From Tetragonia tetragonoides (taxonomy: Eukaryota > Streptophyta > Magnoliopsida > Caryophyllales > Aizoaceae): DNA of 64,000 nt. The notes beneath the pieces were generated by a model. It did not search any database. It was not told the origin of the DNA and was given only the letters and a program-made list of their open reading frames with translations. The stretch is from assembly GCA_038025085.1 (NCBI GenBank), contig CM076150.1, forward strand, positions 2,576,001-2,640,000, given 5' to 3'. Below, one piece after another: positions 32,956 through 44,207 of this stretch (positions within the stretch are counted from its first letter, which is position 1; every line of letters starts with the position of its first letter). The translations under genes were made by a program, and so were the position numbers.

Positions 32956-33316
32956 TAGACCTGGGCAAGTGGGAGGGAATCCTGTGACCGACCCAATTCG
33001 ACCCACTGTTCAGCGGGTCATAATCCATTTATAATTGTAAATGGACGAGTCAAAATGGATCGACTCATTTAAAAGTTTGACGGGTCATACCGAATCTTAA
33101 ATAGGCCTACCCACAAAATATTTTATTATTAAAAAGAACGGTTTTTAAATTTAAAACGGTCCAAAATAGGACGATCTGGCCAACGACCGATCTAATCCAC
33201 CCATAAACATAGCTGATTTGACTCGACCCAGCCCATTTTATAAATGGGCAAAATGGGCCGATCAGACCTGACCATTTTATAATTGCCAATCAGACCCGGC
33301 TCGTTGCCCAAGCCTA
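32956..33316. mobile_element. hAT-like MITE (TAGACCTGGGCAA type)
   Basis: TAGACCTGGGCAA at the left and, reverse-complemented, TAGGCTTGGGCAA at the right are TIRs. The interior is rich in GGGTC/GACCC and TGGGCC units. Unit A keeps only the right two thirds (15832-16071). Confidence 0.6.
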
Positions 33317-33610
33317 CTCTCAATGTCTGAGAACTCCCTTACATTTTCAGAAGTCACAGCTATTTTTTTTTGCTCCGCCAGAAGTCACAGCTAATTAAAA
33401 TTATAAAAGTCATCTCTAAACCGATTATCTCACCATATGAGACAGGTGCACATAAGTATTATTCCTATTTTAGTTTTATAGAAATCACTTTAAAATTCTG
33501 TTTACTTTTTTCTTTCCAATAAAAATATTTATGTTTGAAGAATAATCCCTTCATCAAATTTTGTTATTTATTTTTATATCAAAAGAAAATGTGTGCATAT
33601 GTGTTTTGTA

Positions 33611-33770
33611 TAAGAGCAAGTTTTGTGTGAGACCAACTCATCATAAAAAAATAGGGTCACTATTTTGAAATGATGAGTCACTATATAAGGAGTAACCCTT
33701 ACCTCACTTTAAAAGTGACCATCATCTCACCAAAAATTACAAAGACCGTCTTATATAAATTTTTATGTTT
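33611..33770. mobile_element. MITE present only in unit B
   Basis: The empty homologous site in unit A (TGTGTTTTGTAAAATTATTA near 16300) defines the insert. Ends contain AAGTTTTGTGTGAGACC and, reverse-complemented, AAATTTATATAAGACGGTC. It is related to the MITE at 35-194 in the CYP74 intron. Confidence 0.6.
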
Positions 33771-33835
33771 GAACAATTATTAGCATTATAGAAAATCATC
33801 TTCTTTGAGTGATTTAGCTAACTAAGGGTGCGTTT

Positions 33836-34066
33836 GCTAGAACTTACACGGTCAGTTCAGTTTAGGTGTCAATTAAGTGATTTCAAATTCAGTTAAATGA
33901 TGTTTAGTTCAGTTCAGTGGTGCTGAGTTCAGAAACATACTTTTGTCTCACATATCTGTGTTCAATTCAGTTTAGTTGTGTCCAGTTTAATTCAATAGTA
34001 TCCAGTTTAGTAATGTTGAATTCAGTTTAGCTCAGTTTTGGTAAGTTCAGCTCTAACAAACACTAG
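33836..34066. mobile_element. GTTCAG-rich MITE in unit B
   Basis: Counterpart of 16367-16602, starting GGGTGCGTTTGCTAGAACTTA. Its right end is interrupted by the LINE-derived insertion at 34069. Confidence 0.55.
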
Positions 34067-34068
34067 TT

Positions 34069-34641
34069 TTTTTTATTTTTTTTTGAGAGGGGAACATGAG
34101 ACTTTCATTCATAGAAAAGCCATACGGCATCTACAATAAAAATAACCCTAGAACATATTAAATCAATAGAAACAACAAAAAATCCGCTAACAAGCCAATA
34201 TACTAGAATACTCAGGTGCGACTCCCAACATGCAAAGTAACCATGTGCTTCCTTTGATGTATCTTCATCTTTCACGGAAGTGGAGATCTTCACCACAAGT
34301 AACGCAATCGCTTGCCCACAAACCTCTGTATGATTCCGTCGATCGTGTGTATATCCGGTCCCCAAATTCATACTGCTTCTACTAAAAATCAATCGCACAA
34401 TAGGCGAAAAAAGAATCCTATAGAAAGGAAGATAAGAAGATCCCTAAAAACTCCACAAAGGGAGAAAATTTATTTAACTCAGAACGAAAAAAAGCTAGAA
34501 ATCAAGATTAAACCTGATAAAAATCATCAATCACAGGCTGGGAATGGCCTAAATCGGCCCTTCCGGCCTGAAAATATGTTCTACTAAAGGTTAGGGTTTT
34601 AGAGAGAAAGAGGATAAAGAAAAGAGGGAGGCTTGTGCGGG
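34069..34641 (-). mobile_element. LINE-derived internally deleted insertion
   Basis: The exact 16-mer CTAACAAACACTAGTT lies at 34053-34068 and again at 34642-34657. On the minus strand the insert starts with a CCTCCCTCTTTTC leader, carries an ACCCTAACC stretch, and ends ATGAAAGTCTCATG...CCCCTCTC followed by an A-tail. A 97-codon frame at its 3' side resembles the C-terminal tail of plant LINE proteins only weakly. A target-primed insertion by LINE machinery is well supported; calling it an internally deleted LINE rather than a large SINE is inference. Confidence 0.7.
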
Positions 34642-36748
34642 CTAACAAACACTAGTTAAGCAAATCATTATGGACTAACTTCTTGGTGCCCCTTTTTTTT
34701 TTTTTTTTTTTTTTTTTTTCTAGATGGCACTGCCCGTGATATACAATAGAAGTAGCAAACAACAAAGTAATGATTTGGCAACCTCCATTAAAGATGAAAT
34801 AAGTTTAGTAGTGGCAAACCTTCAACCGAGTTCTTGGAAGAAACGTTCCATCTATAGATTTCCACGGAGCCTAAATGGCCAGGGCAATGACAACGCTTAT
34901 ATTCCCCAACTAGTCTCCTTAGGACCCTACCATTACGATGACCCTCACTTAAAAGGCATGAAATTGCACAAACTTCGTGCCCTAGATTGCATGCTTAAGC
35001 GCACCCGTCAAGACATAACCATATACGTCAATGCTATTAAAGAACTCGAGCACGAGGCTCGTGCTCGTTACGATGACATTCCAGAGAAGTTTTCTACTAG
35101 TAATAGCGATGATTTTGTGAGAATGTTGCTTCTTGATGGTTGTTTTGTCGTCGAGATTCTCTCAGCCTTTGAGCAATGTTCGTTTATAAACCTTGGTTAT
35201 GACGAAGATGATCCTCTTTTTTCTTTTCATAAGAACCACATACTAGATGTCATCTTAATGGACATGACATTGCTTGAGAATCAAATTCCACTATTTATCC
35301 TCAATCAGATTTACCAACTCCAATCACAAAACCAACATGACATTGCTTAAAGCTAGTCCTTCACAACTTAACACCTTGAAGCGTGCCAAAGAACAAAAGA
35401 AACCAACCTGTTCCAGGCACAAGTCCAGCAGGAGTGATTGAGGAAAATTGCTTCAACGAGCACTCAAATCTCCTCCTTTTTTCCTCAAACCAAAACTATC
35501 TGAAAGAGGGCTCGTAATCCAGAAAAACCTCTAAAAGATCGAGCTAAGAAAACCAAAGCTCTCGTGTCAACGAAACAAAGAAAACAAGCCTATTCCAGGC
35601 GTAAGTCCAGCAGGAGCGACTAAGAGAAATTGCTTCAACGAGCACCCAAATCTTCTCCGTTTGTCCTCAAACCAAAACCAGGTTAAAGAGGATTCTCCAA
35701 TGAAGAAAAACCTCTAAATGAATGAGCTAAGAAAACCAAAGCTCTGATACCAAAATTGATGCATAACTTAACAGCTAATCTCGTTCTTGGATAATCAGTT
35801 TTGAATCTCTCTTAAACTCTCAAAGTAACAAACCCTCACCACAATATAAACTCTAATACAAGTTTAATATTGAAAGAAGGACTCAAAGCACAAGGATATT
35901 CACTCCTAAGACAATGAGATTTGGGGATAAAAAGAGACAGCACTCTTTGTGTTCAATTTCATTTAAAAATGGTCTACTGAGTACATGGCCGTCTTTACCT
36001 ATATATAGGGGAGATAAGGGTCCTTAAATGACCTAGAAATCATGTTAACAGGGTCCTTGCTGTCCAAGGCTCAGCAAATATCCGTTGGTAGGACCACAAG
36101 GCGCGTCCTTGGCTCACAATATGCTTGAGAGCGACAGCTGGCTCTACTTTGTACTATTTGGACCACTACATTAAATGCCCTTATTTAATGGTCCTCTAGG
36201 ACTTTTCCTCTCAACATGTGACTCCTTATCCCTTTAGAAATATTTCCTAAGCTATTACAAAGTTGAGAACAAATTACAAATGTAAACTAAGCTTACTTAA
36301 CGCTAATGATGGACATACGGACTAATTAAGGACATGTACGGACTAAATGACATTATGCATGTTAAAAGAAAGCTACAACACTAAGCTTTATTCATGAAAG
36401 CTACTAAGGACCTTAGGGAGCCCTTTTTGACCAAGGTGCATCCTTTAGACAGTTTAGGATCACCGTTGAACTCTTCGGGATGACTCAAATGCTCCCGCAC
36501 CAAACCCCCTTTCTTAAAAAGGATTTGACCTCAAATCCTCAAACTTGTTTCTTCAAAGTTGTCCACCATGGAATAAAGAACCCGCCCTTTTATCCAAAAA
36601 CCCTTGGACTTTGCCTCGTCCCCTCTTGCTTTACTCCCATGTTGATTAAGGATTATAATTTTTGAAACCATTTGGCACCACTTATTGATGAAGTACTTAT
36701 ATTCAGCCTAATCCTCCTGAATTCTCTTTATAACATGCTCAAATAAGA

Positions 36749-38735
36749 TCAAAGACAACTTCTTAATTCTTTCAACCCTTGTAGAATCAAGGTTGTGTCT
36801 CCACCACTCAAAAAACAAATCATGGACAACCCCATTGAGAACATATGACCTCTCTTGGATAAAGACAACCCCCAAACATCTTTATTAGCATCATGTTGAA
36901 TGGAGGATGAAATTAAGTGTTGCTTGGTCTGAATAGCCTGCTCACTTGTGTTAGGGATCTTAATCCCTCCAATTTCAAAACTAGGAGTTTTACTCATGTC
37001 AAATTCAGCCTCTTTGCACCATGGATTCAGTTCACAAAGGTTCAAAGTGAATTTCCTCCCATGAATCGAAACAGCATATGAGGTGCTAAACCCGACATGA
37101 ATGAGAAAACGATCACGTTTCCATGGCCCTTCCAAGACAAATCACAAGAGTTCATATAGCCATTATCACAAAGGTCATTCCATAAAAAGGTGTTACTCAA
37201 ATTCAGTCCATTTTCACTCTTAAAATCAACAATAGTTTTGCAGCTTTCACTAGGAGATAAAGAAGCCAACACGAACTTCGTTTGATTCTCAAACAAGGAA
37301 TAAGTATCCATTCTCCCATCATGCAAGACATATCTATCAATTATCCAAGGCCTTTCCAATGACACTGGACATGTATCCAAAGGTATAACAGCACAACTAA
37401 CCTCATCATTAAAAACGGAGCAAGTAGAGAAAGGAATGGATACTTGATGAGTTACCTTAAGTTCATTGCCTTTGTTAGGCCATTGTAGCTTGTAGGAACT
37501 CGGATGCTTGAAGCTAGGCAAGCCAAACTTCTCAACAAGTGTGTTAGAAGAGGCGTTTGCACAATTACCCCCATCCACAATCAAATTGCAAAGTTTGTTG
37601 TCACTCACACATAGAGCATTAAAAGTTTGCTTCCTTTCATCATCAAACCGTAGTGTTTCCGGTAGTGTTGGAGCTTCATTCGAACCAAGAACAACCTCTT
37701 CGTGCTCATCATTAATAGAAGCTTCAATGTCCTCCAATATTCTCAAATTCAGCTTGGATGTTTAAAATCTCATGCAAAGTAGATGCTGTTTTGTTAGAAT
37801 ATCCTTCTTGAAATTGCCCCAAACCATGAGACACAAAGCACCACTTATTTTCTTCCTTGGGAGCTTCTTTGTTAGCCACCAACTTCTTCTCAAAATCAGA
37901 GTTAGGATCAACTCTAGTGTTGTTTCCATTACCACTAGAATAAGTGGTGGGACTTGGAACAAAAGCATGAGAATAGAGCTTCTTCTCTTCGGCTTGTTTC
38001 TCATCCGTGAGAGCCAACTTGATTGCATCCTTTAAGGACCATAATGGCTGTAATTCCATCTTTTCTCGAATGTTATGGTTCAAACTAGCCAAGAAACGAT
38101 TAATGGTGTTCCCTTGGGTATCTAGGACCCCCGTCCTCCATAGGAGCTGTTCAAACTCCCTTGCATACTCGTCCACACACTTATCATCTTGAGCTAGTGT
38201 GGTGAGTCGATTGAGGTCTTGATAGTAAGAATCTGGTACAAATCTTTTGCATGAGCCCTTTAAGTTTGCTCCATGTATTAACTCTCCTCTTACCATCTCT
38301 CACTCTTTGGTGCTGCAAATTTTCAAGCCAAAGTGATGCATACCCCTTGAGCTTAACCTTAGCCATCTTGTAACATATTTCATCATTCGAACTCTTGACC
38401 TCAAAGTCTCTTTCAATGTTTAACACCCACTCAAGGTAATCATTAGGGTGTAGTCCACCATCAAAATCAGGAGGTTGAAGCTTAACACCAAGCCAATAAC
38501 CCCTATGTCTTCTCCTAGGGTTAAAAGCACATGAAGTAATGGAATCACTTGAGCCATGGTGAAATCCATCATCTCCATCACAGTTTCTAGGCCTTCTTTG
38601 CCTATTTTCATTTCTCAAAATATCAAGAGCTTGTTTCATTTGTTCCTTCAACTGCTTTATATCCCTATCAAGCCTCAGATTTTGAGCTTGTTCAAAGGTC
38701 ACGTTCCTTTGAAAGCTCTCATCACCTCCGGCCAT
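36749..38735 (-). pseudogene. Gypsy gag-protease remnant of the element in DUF247 copy B
   Basis: Starting at the ATG at 38735 the minus strand reads a gypsy gag: LQPPDFDGGLHPNDYLEWV, VKLKGYASLWLENLQHQR, then, after a frame change near 38200, DDKCVDEYAREFEQLLWRTG and an acidic/Lys-rich tail. A second change near 37740 leads into a retropepsin-like region with LIVDGGNCANASSNTLVEKF, where the active-site triad is DGG rather than the usual DSG or DTG. A further piece runs 37135-36749. No CCHC knuckle, reverse transcriptase or integrase is present anywhere in the 3.05 kb interior. The frame breaks show that it is inactive, and the element was probably non-autonomous before that. Confidence 0.8.
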
Positions 38736-39171
38736 TTTGTATCTAGGTTTTTCTGTAGGTGGTAAAGTGTTTGGCTTAGTGTCCTTTTGTAGTTAGTTTA
38801 GACAGAAAAGAAGGTAAATGTGTTTAGAGAGAGTAAACCACAAATAATCCCCTTTAATCTAATCAACTCGATGTGAGTGTTAAAGATCAAGGGTTTGATC
38901 TCTTACTCTCAAAAGAACAAAGATAAGAAGAGTAACCAGAAATAAGATAGAGAAATAAGGGTTAAGAGAGAAAATTGGATCACCACAACAAATCTCAACC
39001 AAAGCAAGCACCTTTATCAGCAACAATTCCAGATTTGCACTCAAAACAGAACGTCGACTTCAAATAATAAACTGCTCTATTTCACAAGCATTTAACCAAA
39101 ACCACCAACAAGCATTCAAAGATAAGGGTCTAAGGAACTCAGAAAATTATCAAAATTTCCACCTTTACCTC
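38736..39171. other. Leader region of the gypsy-type element
   Basis: Non-coding; lies between the gag start and the duplicated leader block 39172-39553. Nothing further recognised. Confidence 0.5.
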
Positions 39172-40667
39172 TTGAAGCGTGCCAAAGAACCAAAGAAACC
39201 AACCTGTTCCAGGCACAAGTCCAGCAGGAGTGATTGAGGGAAATTGCTTCAAGGAGCATTCAAATCTCCTCCTTTTTTCCTCAAACAAAAACTAGCTGAA
39301 AGAGGGCTCTTCAATCCAGAAAAACCACTAAAAGAACGAGATAAGAAAACCAAAGCTCTCGTGTCAACGAAACAAAGAAAACAAGCCTGTTCCAGGCGTA
39401 AGTCCAGCAGGAGCGACTAAGGGAAATTGCTTCAACGAGCACCCAAATCTTCTCCGTTTGTCCTCAAACAAAAACCAGGTTAAAGAGGATTCTCCAATGA
39501 AGAAAAACCTCTGAATGAACGAGCTAAGAAAACCAAATCTCTGATACCAAAGTTGATGCATAACTCAACGGCTAAGCTCGTTCTTGGATAATCAGTTTTG
39601 AATCTCTCTTAAACTCTCAAAGTAACAAACCCTCACCACAATATAAACTCTAATACAAGTTTAATATTGAAAGAAGGACTCAAAGCACAAGGATATTCAC
39701 TCCTAAGACAATGAGATTTGGGGATAAAAAGAGACAACACTCTTTGTGTTCAATTTCATTCAAAAATGGTCTACTGAGTACATGGCCGTCTTTACCTGTA
39801 TATAGGGGAGAGAAGGGTCCTTAAATGACCTAGAAATCATCTTAACAGGGTCCTTGCTATCCAAGGCTCAGCAAATATTCGTTGGTAGGACCACAAGGCG
39901 CGTCCTTGGCTCACAATATGCTTGAGAGCGACTTGAAAACGACAGCTGGCTCTACTTTATACTATTTGGACCACTACATTAAATGCCCTTATTCAATGGT
40001 CCTCTAAGTCTTTTCCTCTCAACATGTGACTCCTTATCCCTTTAGAAATGTTTCCTAAGCTATTACAAAGTTGAGAACAAATTACAAATGTAAACTAAGC
40101 TTACTTAACGCTAATGATGGACGTACGGACTAATTAAGGACATGTACGGACTAAATGACATTATGCATGTTAAAAGAAAGCTACAGCACTAAGCTTTATT
40201 CATGCAAGCTAGTAAGGACCTTAGGGAGCCCTTTTTGACCAAGGTACATCTTTTAGACAGTTTAGGATAACCGTTGAACTCTTCGGGATGTCTCAAATGC
40301 TCCCGCACCATTGGTTGACACTGCGGCCGACGTAGCTGAACTCCATGATCAAGAGATAATTGTTCATACACTTGAGAGTGATGAAGAAGTTTCTAACCTC
40401 TTTAACCGTCTAGTTAAGGGAACTATCTTCCCGGTTGACAGTGGTTGTTTTGTGCAACTGTATGAGCAAGTGAATGACTATCAATATCATCACCAAAGGC
40501 ACCAAAGGTGTCGTCAAAGGAGAGCTAATTTGATGAGCACTTATTTCAATAGTCCTTGGATAATAATCTCGGTCATTGCTGGCAGTATTGCACTAATCTT
40601 GACTGCTGTGTCAACATACTGCGATGTCAAGCAAGCTAATTTATTTAAGGGAAAGTACCACCATTAA

Positions 40668-40940
40668 ATTGTGTAATAGCATAGTCACCAAAAATAAAAT
40701 AAAAAAAGTATTGTATTAGTTTATCTTTTTACTCTTTTACTGCATCAATTTTATCATTTGGTCCAGAGTCTTTCAGAAGAGATGTGTAACAGGCTAGCTA
40801 CCTTGTATTAATTGTATCTTTTTCTTTTGAAAATAATATATTAATTTTATTATATTAATTTTATAATTTTTTCTTGAGAACAGATTGTTACAGTGTAGTT
40901 GCCTTCTTGTATTAACAACCTTTTGACTGTGTATATAATA
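40668..40940. repeat. Unit B of the segmental duplication: start of the 3' flank
   Basis: Collinear with 18083-18112 joined to 24441-24670 of unit A, giving the uninterrupted target of the MULE (AATAAAATAAAAAAAGTATTG at about 40693-40713). Continues at 41615-41708 and 48327-49331. Confidence 0.85.
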
Positions 40941-41614
40941 GCTGGATGAAACCGGGCCCAAATAGAGTCAAATGGGCTGCCTGGGTTTGGAACAAGAAGA
41001 ATGTCCCTAAACATTCGTTTATCTGCTGGATGGTTATGCACAAAAGGCTGAGAACAAGGAAGTGGTACTGCAGTATTGGCTCTGGAAGTGATGATAAATG
41101 TCTGATCTGTGACTCCTGCCCTGAGACCCAAGAACATCTGTTCTTTGAATGTGTATACAGCCAGCAGTGCTGTGGTGTGGTTTTATTAGTCAATGGTTGC
41201 AGATCAGATTTACAAGGGGTTATGACAAAATGTGGGAATGGATATACAGAAGGTATAAGGGCTCTAGATTTAGAAAGCAAGTGCTCTATGCTGTCTTAGC
41301 AGGCCTTGTATATTACATATGGAGGGCGAGGAACCAGTCTTATTGGGAGAACACTATTACTTCACCTGTAATTAACATGAGGAGACTGAAGGAGGATATA
41401 CACATGAGGCTCAACAACATACTGCCTAAGAAGATCACAGTTGCAGATAGGGATTGGTATACAGAACTTGTACAAAGGAAAATATGATAGGAATTTATAG
41501 TTTACTTTATCACTTGGTTTTCAGGGTTTTTGGTTTGCCAAGGTATGCCTTGGGGTAATTTGTAAACTCTGAGTTTTTTGGTAATATATCTCTAATCTCT
41601 TACAAAAAAAAAAA
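40941..41614 (+). mobile_element. 5'-truncated LINE
   Basis: Unit A near 24660 is the empty site. The insert begins inside the 3' part of LINE ORF2, with the zinc-binding zf-RVT region (VPKHSFICWMVMHKRL, KCLICDSCPETQEHLFFEC). It changes frame near 41200, runs on through YYIWRARNQSYWE to a stop near 41487, and ends in a non-coding tail with A11. 5' truncation is usual for LINE insertions. It cannot move on its own. Confidence 0.8.
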
Positions 41615-41745
41615 CATGCAAAATAAAGGGAGGTCGCATGTACGTTAATTATCTTTATTCAAACCCATGAGAAATTGTATAAGTTTTTGGTGATGAGGGG
41701 ACTCGCTTGACAAAGTGATCAGGAAAAAGTTTTTCTCTCTCTAGG

Positions 41746-44193
41746 ATGGAGAAACCCCCCTCTGAACCCCCAAACCCGAACACAACCCCTGACCACCCGC
41801 CCTCTGCCTCCCGGCCCTCTGGCCAGGGAATCCACCACATACCGTCGTCGACACCCAGTTCTCAGGATGGTCCCAGCCCCACCACCACCCTTCCAACACC
41901 CCCAAACTCCACCACAAACCCTCCATCAACCGCCCAAAACCCCCTTTCAAAAAACTTTCTAGCTGAAAACCCCTCCTCCTCAGAAAACGCCCACACCTCT
42001 GTTACGGAACTTCTTTCCTACCGTGACAAACTTCTACCACCTTCTTCTTCCACCATAGACACCCTCCTTAGTGGCAAAAACTTCTCCCTGCCTTCTGCCA
42101 CTTCCCCACCCTCCTCCTCCTCCTCCCCTTTTGTGGCTATCTCGCAAGAGGAGTATCTTTCCGTCTACAAACCCTGGATCAAGGCTTTAATTGTCAAAAC
42201 CCTGGGTAAGTCAGTATGCTTCAGTTACATGTTTGATCAACTGTCCATGTTATGAAAGCCCAGAAGCCAGATGGAAATGAGAGCCCTTGGCAAGGGCTAC
42301 TTCTTAGTGAAATTCGGAGACGATCAGGACCTCCAAAAGGCCATATCAGATGGACCATGGATGATTGCTGGTCATGCTCTTTCAGTCAGATTATGGGAGC
42401 CAGGGTTTAAACCCTCCAAAGCATCAATTGACGTAGCTGCAATCTGGGTAATTTTACCAGAACTCCCCATTGAGCTATATAATAAATACATTTTGGAGAG
42501 AATTGGAAACTCACTGGGTAGACTCATTAAATATGATGTAAGAACAGAAGAGAGTACTAGAGTCAGATATGCAAGAATTTGCGTACAAGTGGATTTAACA
42601 AAGGAAATACCTACCTCTGTTTGGGTAGGGAATATTTGCCAAGAAATTGAATTCCAGGATATCCCATGTCACTGTAAAATCTGCAAAAAGCGAGGTCATA
42701 CAAGCATTCAACGCAACCAAAAAAATCAACCAAGTGCGGTTATTATGGAGCCATACATGGCGGCCATTAATAACCCTACAAATTCGGATAAGGGGAAATC
42801 CCCTATGATAAATCCTGCTACACCAACGGAAGAGCTCACCCAGCAAGGAACTAACACTGAAGATGGATGGACAAGGGTGGAAGGGAAAAATGTTGGCCGG
42901 AAAAGCCATCGGAGACGCCTATCGGAAAGAAATACAAGGAACAGATCAAGAACAAGAGACAAAAGTTTACCAAAACAGGGTCCTCTGGGTATTACACAGA
43001 GGAAAAGTCAAAAAAGTGTTTACACAAAAAAGGATAAAAGTCATACGGGTGCAGGACCAAGCCCTGTCCCCCCTCGAGGAGACCACTCGGACCCGTTGAC
43101 CATTTCCGGGTCGGATCTGGACTCCTCCATGGGCCTAAAACCCTCTTCCTCTCTTTCTAAGCCCAATAAAAGAAAACCCCCTTTAACCTCTAATCCTTTT
43201 AACCACGGCCCACCACCACTTTCTAACCTACCACCAATACTCCCAAACCCTAACACCACAAACCCTAACCACCCCCCACATGCAGACATCCTTACCTCCT
43301 CTACCGTTCCCATTTTCAACACCCAAAATACCTTCGATACGGCCTCCACCATCCACATCCCCCTCCAACTACCCATCATCTCTCTAAACCCAAACTACCA
43401 AAAGCCCAGCTCCCCCATCCAGATCCTAAACCGGCCAGCCCAATCAAACACCCCAACCCACCCTTCCCAGACCAGATCCAACTCCCAAGTGCAAATTTCT
43501 GATGGAGAACCAATGGCAAGAAGAATTCGAAATCCCAATGACCCAGAGCCCTCCGAGAGCTCAGACAATTCCGATGGTGACATACCTGTTCAACCGCACG
43601 GAGTATGGAATGGGCAACCCTCCGAAAGAAGTCAATTCAGACATCGACTACAACAACACAAAATTCTTTCTTCTTCAGGGCGAAAAACTGGAAAAGGCCC
43701 ATCCAGCTCTACTGAAAAAACTCATCACCAACCCAGGACTGGATATTCTGGGGACGAAGAGTTTGATGATGACAACCCCAAGCGGGGATTTGGTACAAGG
43801 GAACCTCCTACAATGGCAGGACACAGTGCATCTGCCCCAACACACTCTATTGGATCTAGCTCTGGGATTCGACAAAATGATGAAAGTGAACTCAGAGATG
43901 ATCCTACCGAAACTTTGGGGAAATCGGATGGACCCACAGCCAGAATTTCACTCCTCCATGGCGATGAGCTATCTAGTGAGCAAGGAAACAAAAGTGACAT
44001 GCAGAAGCAGAACCAACGGCCTGATGATCTTCAAAACTCTCAAGGGAGTAAAGCAAATGGAAATCTACACAAAAATGTGGGAGGAAAAAAGACCCTCAAG
44101 CAGATGGCACGAAGTAAAATTCAAGAACAATGTCAGATTCTGGAGATGGCTTCCATGCGCAGCACTACTGGACACCACGGAACCACGAAATGA
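41746..44193 (+). pseudogene. LINE ORF1 (DUF4283 / zinc-knuckle nucleic-acid-binding protein), one internal stop
   Basis: One frame of about 815 codons broken only by TGA at 42253-42255. Before the stop is a Pro/Ser/Thr-rich leader with SQEEYLSVYKPWIKALIVKT. After it comes the DUF4283 fold (ALGKGYFLVKFGDDQDLQKA, DGPWMIAGHALSVRLW, VWVILPELPIELYN), then RYARICVQVDL, and a knuckle CHCKICKKRGHTSIQR whose last metal Cys is replaced by Arg. A long, low-complexity Pro/Ser/Asn C-terminal region follows. ORF1 proteins bind the LINE RNA. The single early stop and the damaged knuckle make this copy defective. Confidence 0.85.
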
Positions 44194-44207
44194 GCCTGCT
44201 CTGCCCA

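Larger units (their letters stand above)
31931..34723. repeat. Unit B of the segmental duplication: region upstream of the broken DUF247 gene
   Basis: Collinear with 14926-16648. It keeps the complete hAT-like MITE 32956-33316 that is truncated in unit A, and has gained the MITE at 33611 and the LINE-derived insert at 34069. A T-run of about 30 bases precedes the acceptor-like CTAG next to the DUF247 ATG; in unit A this is a mixed T-rich stretch of about 15 bases. Confidence 0.85.
35372..40310 (-). mobile_element. Gypsy-type gag-protease element with an extra partial unit (LTR tandem)
   Basis: LTRs 35757-36502 (746 bp) and 39554-40310 (757 bp; one 11 bp indel) start TGATGCATAACT and end GCTCCCGCACCA. 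Minus-strand PBS sequences of initiator-Met type (TGGTATCAGAG) lie at 39538-39549 and again below the lower LTR near 35743. The 388 bp below the lower LTR (35372-35756) repeats the leader sequence found at 39172-39553. The order is therefore partial leader, LTR, interior, leader, LTR: one and a fraction tandem units. The upper border with DUF247 is an exact LTR end. The lower border is a deletion junction inside the leader. A purine tract AAGAAAGGGGGTT precedes the lower LTR. Confidence 0.85.
34724..40667 (+). pseudogene. DUF247 copy B, disrupted
   Basis: The 5' part (34724-35370) repeats the first 200 or so residues of copy A with about seven substitutions (for example VPRS to FPRS, FPFH to FSFH), then diverges and stops at 35348-35350. 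The 3' part resumes at 40311 in LVDT(A)ADVAELHDQ and runs through the same hydrophobic C-terminal anchor to a stop at 40665-40667. Between them sits a gypsy-type element, and about 416 bp of coding sequence (equivalent to 17301-17716 of copy A) is missing. Even exact excision could therefore not reconstitute the full gene. The first fragment could still make a 208-residue protein lacking the membrane anchor; whether it is expressed is unknown. Confidence 0.92.

Noticed and set aside
37508..38192. Plus-strand frames in the gypsy-type element
   Set aside because: Antisense shadows of gag-protease remnants.
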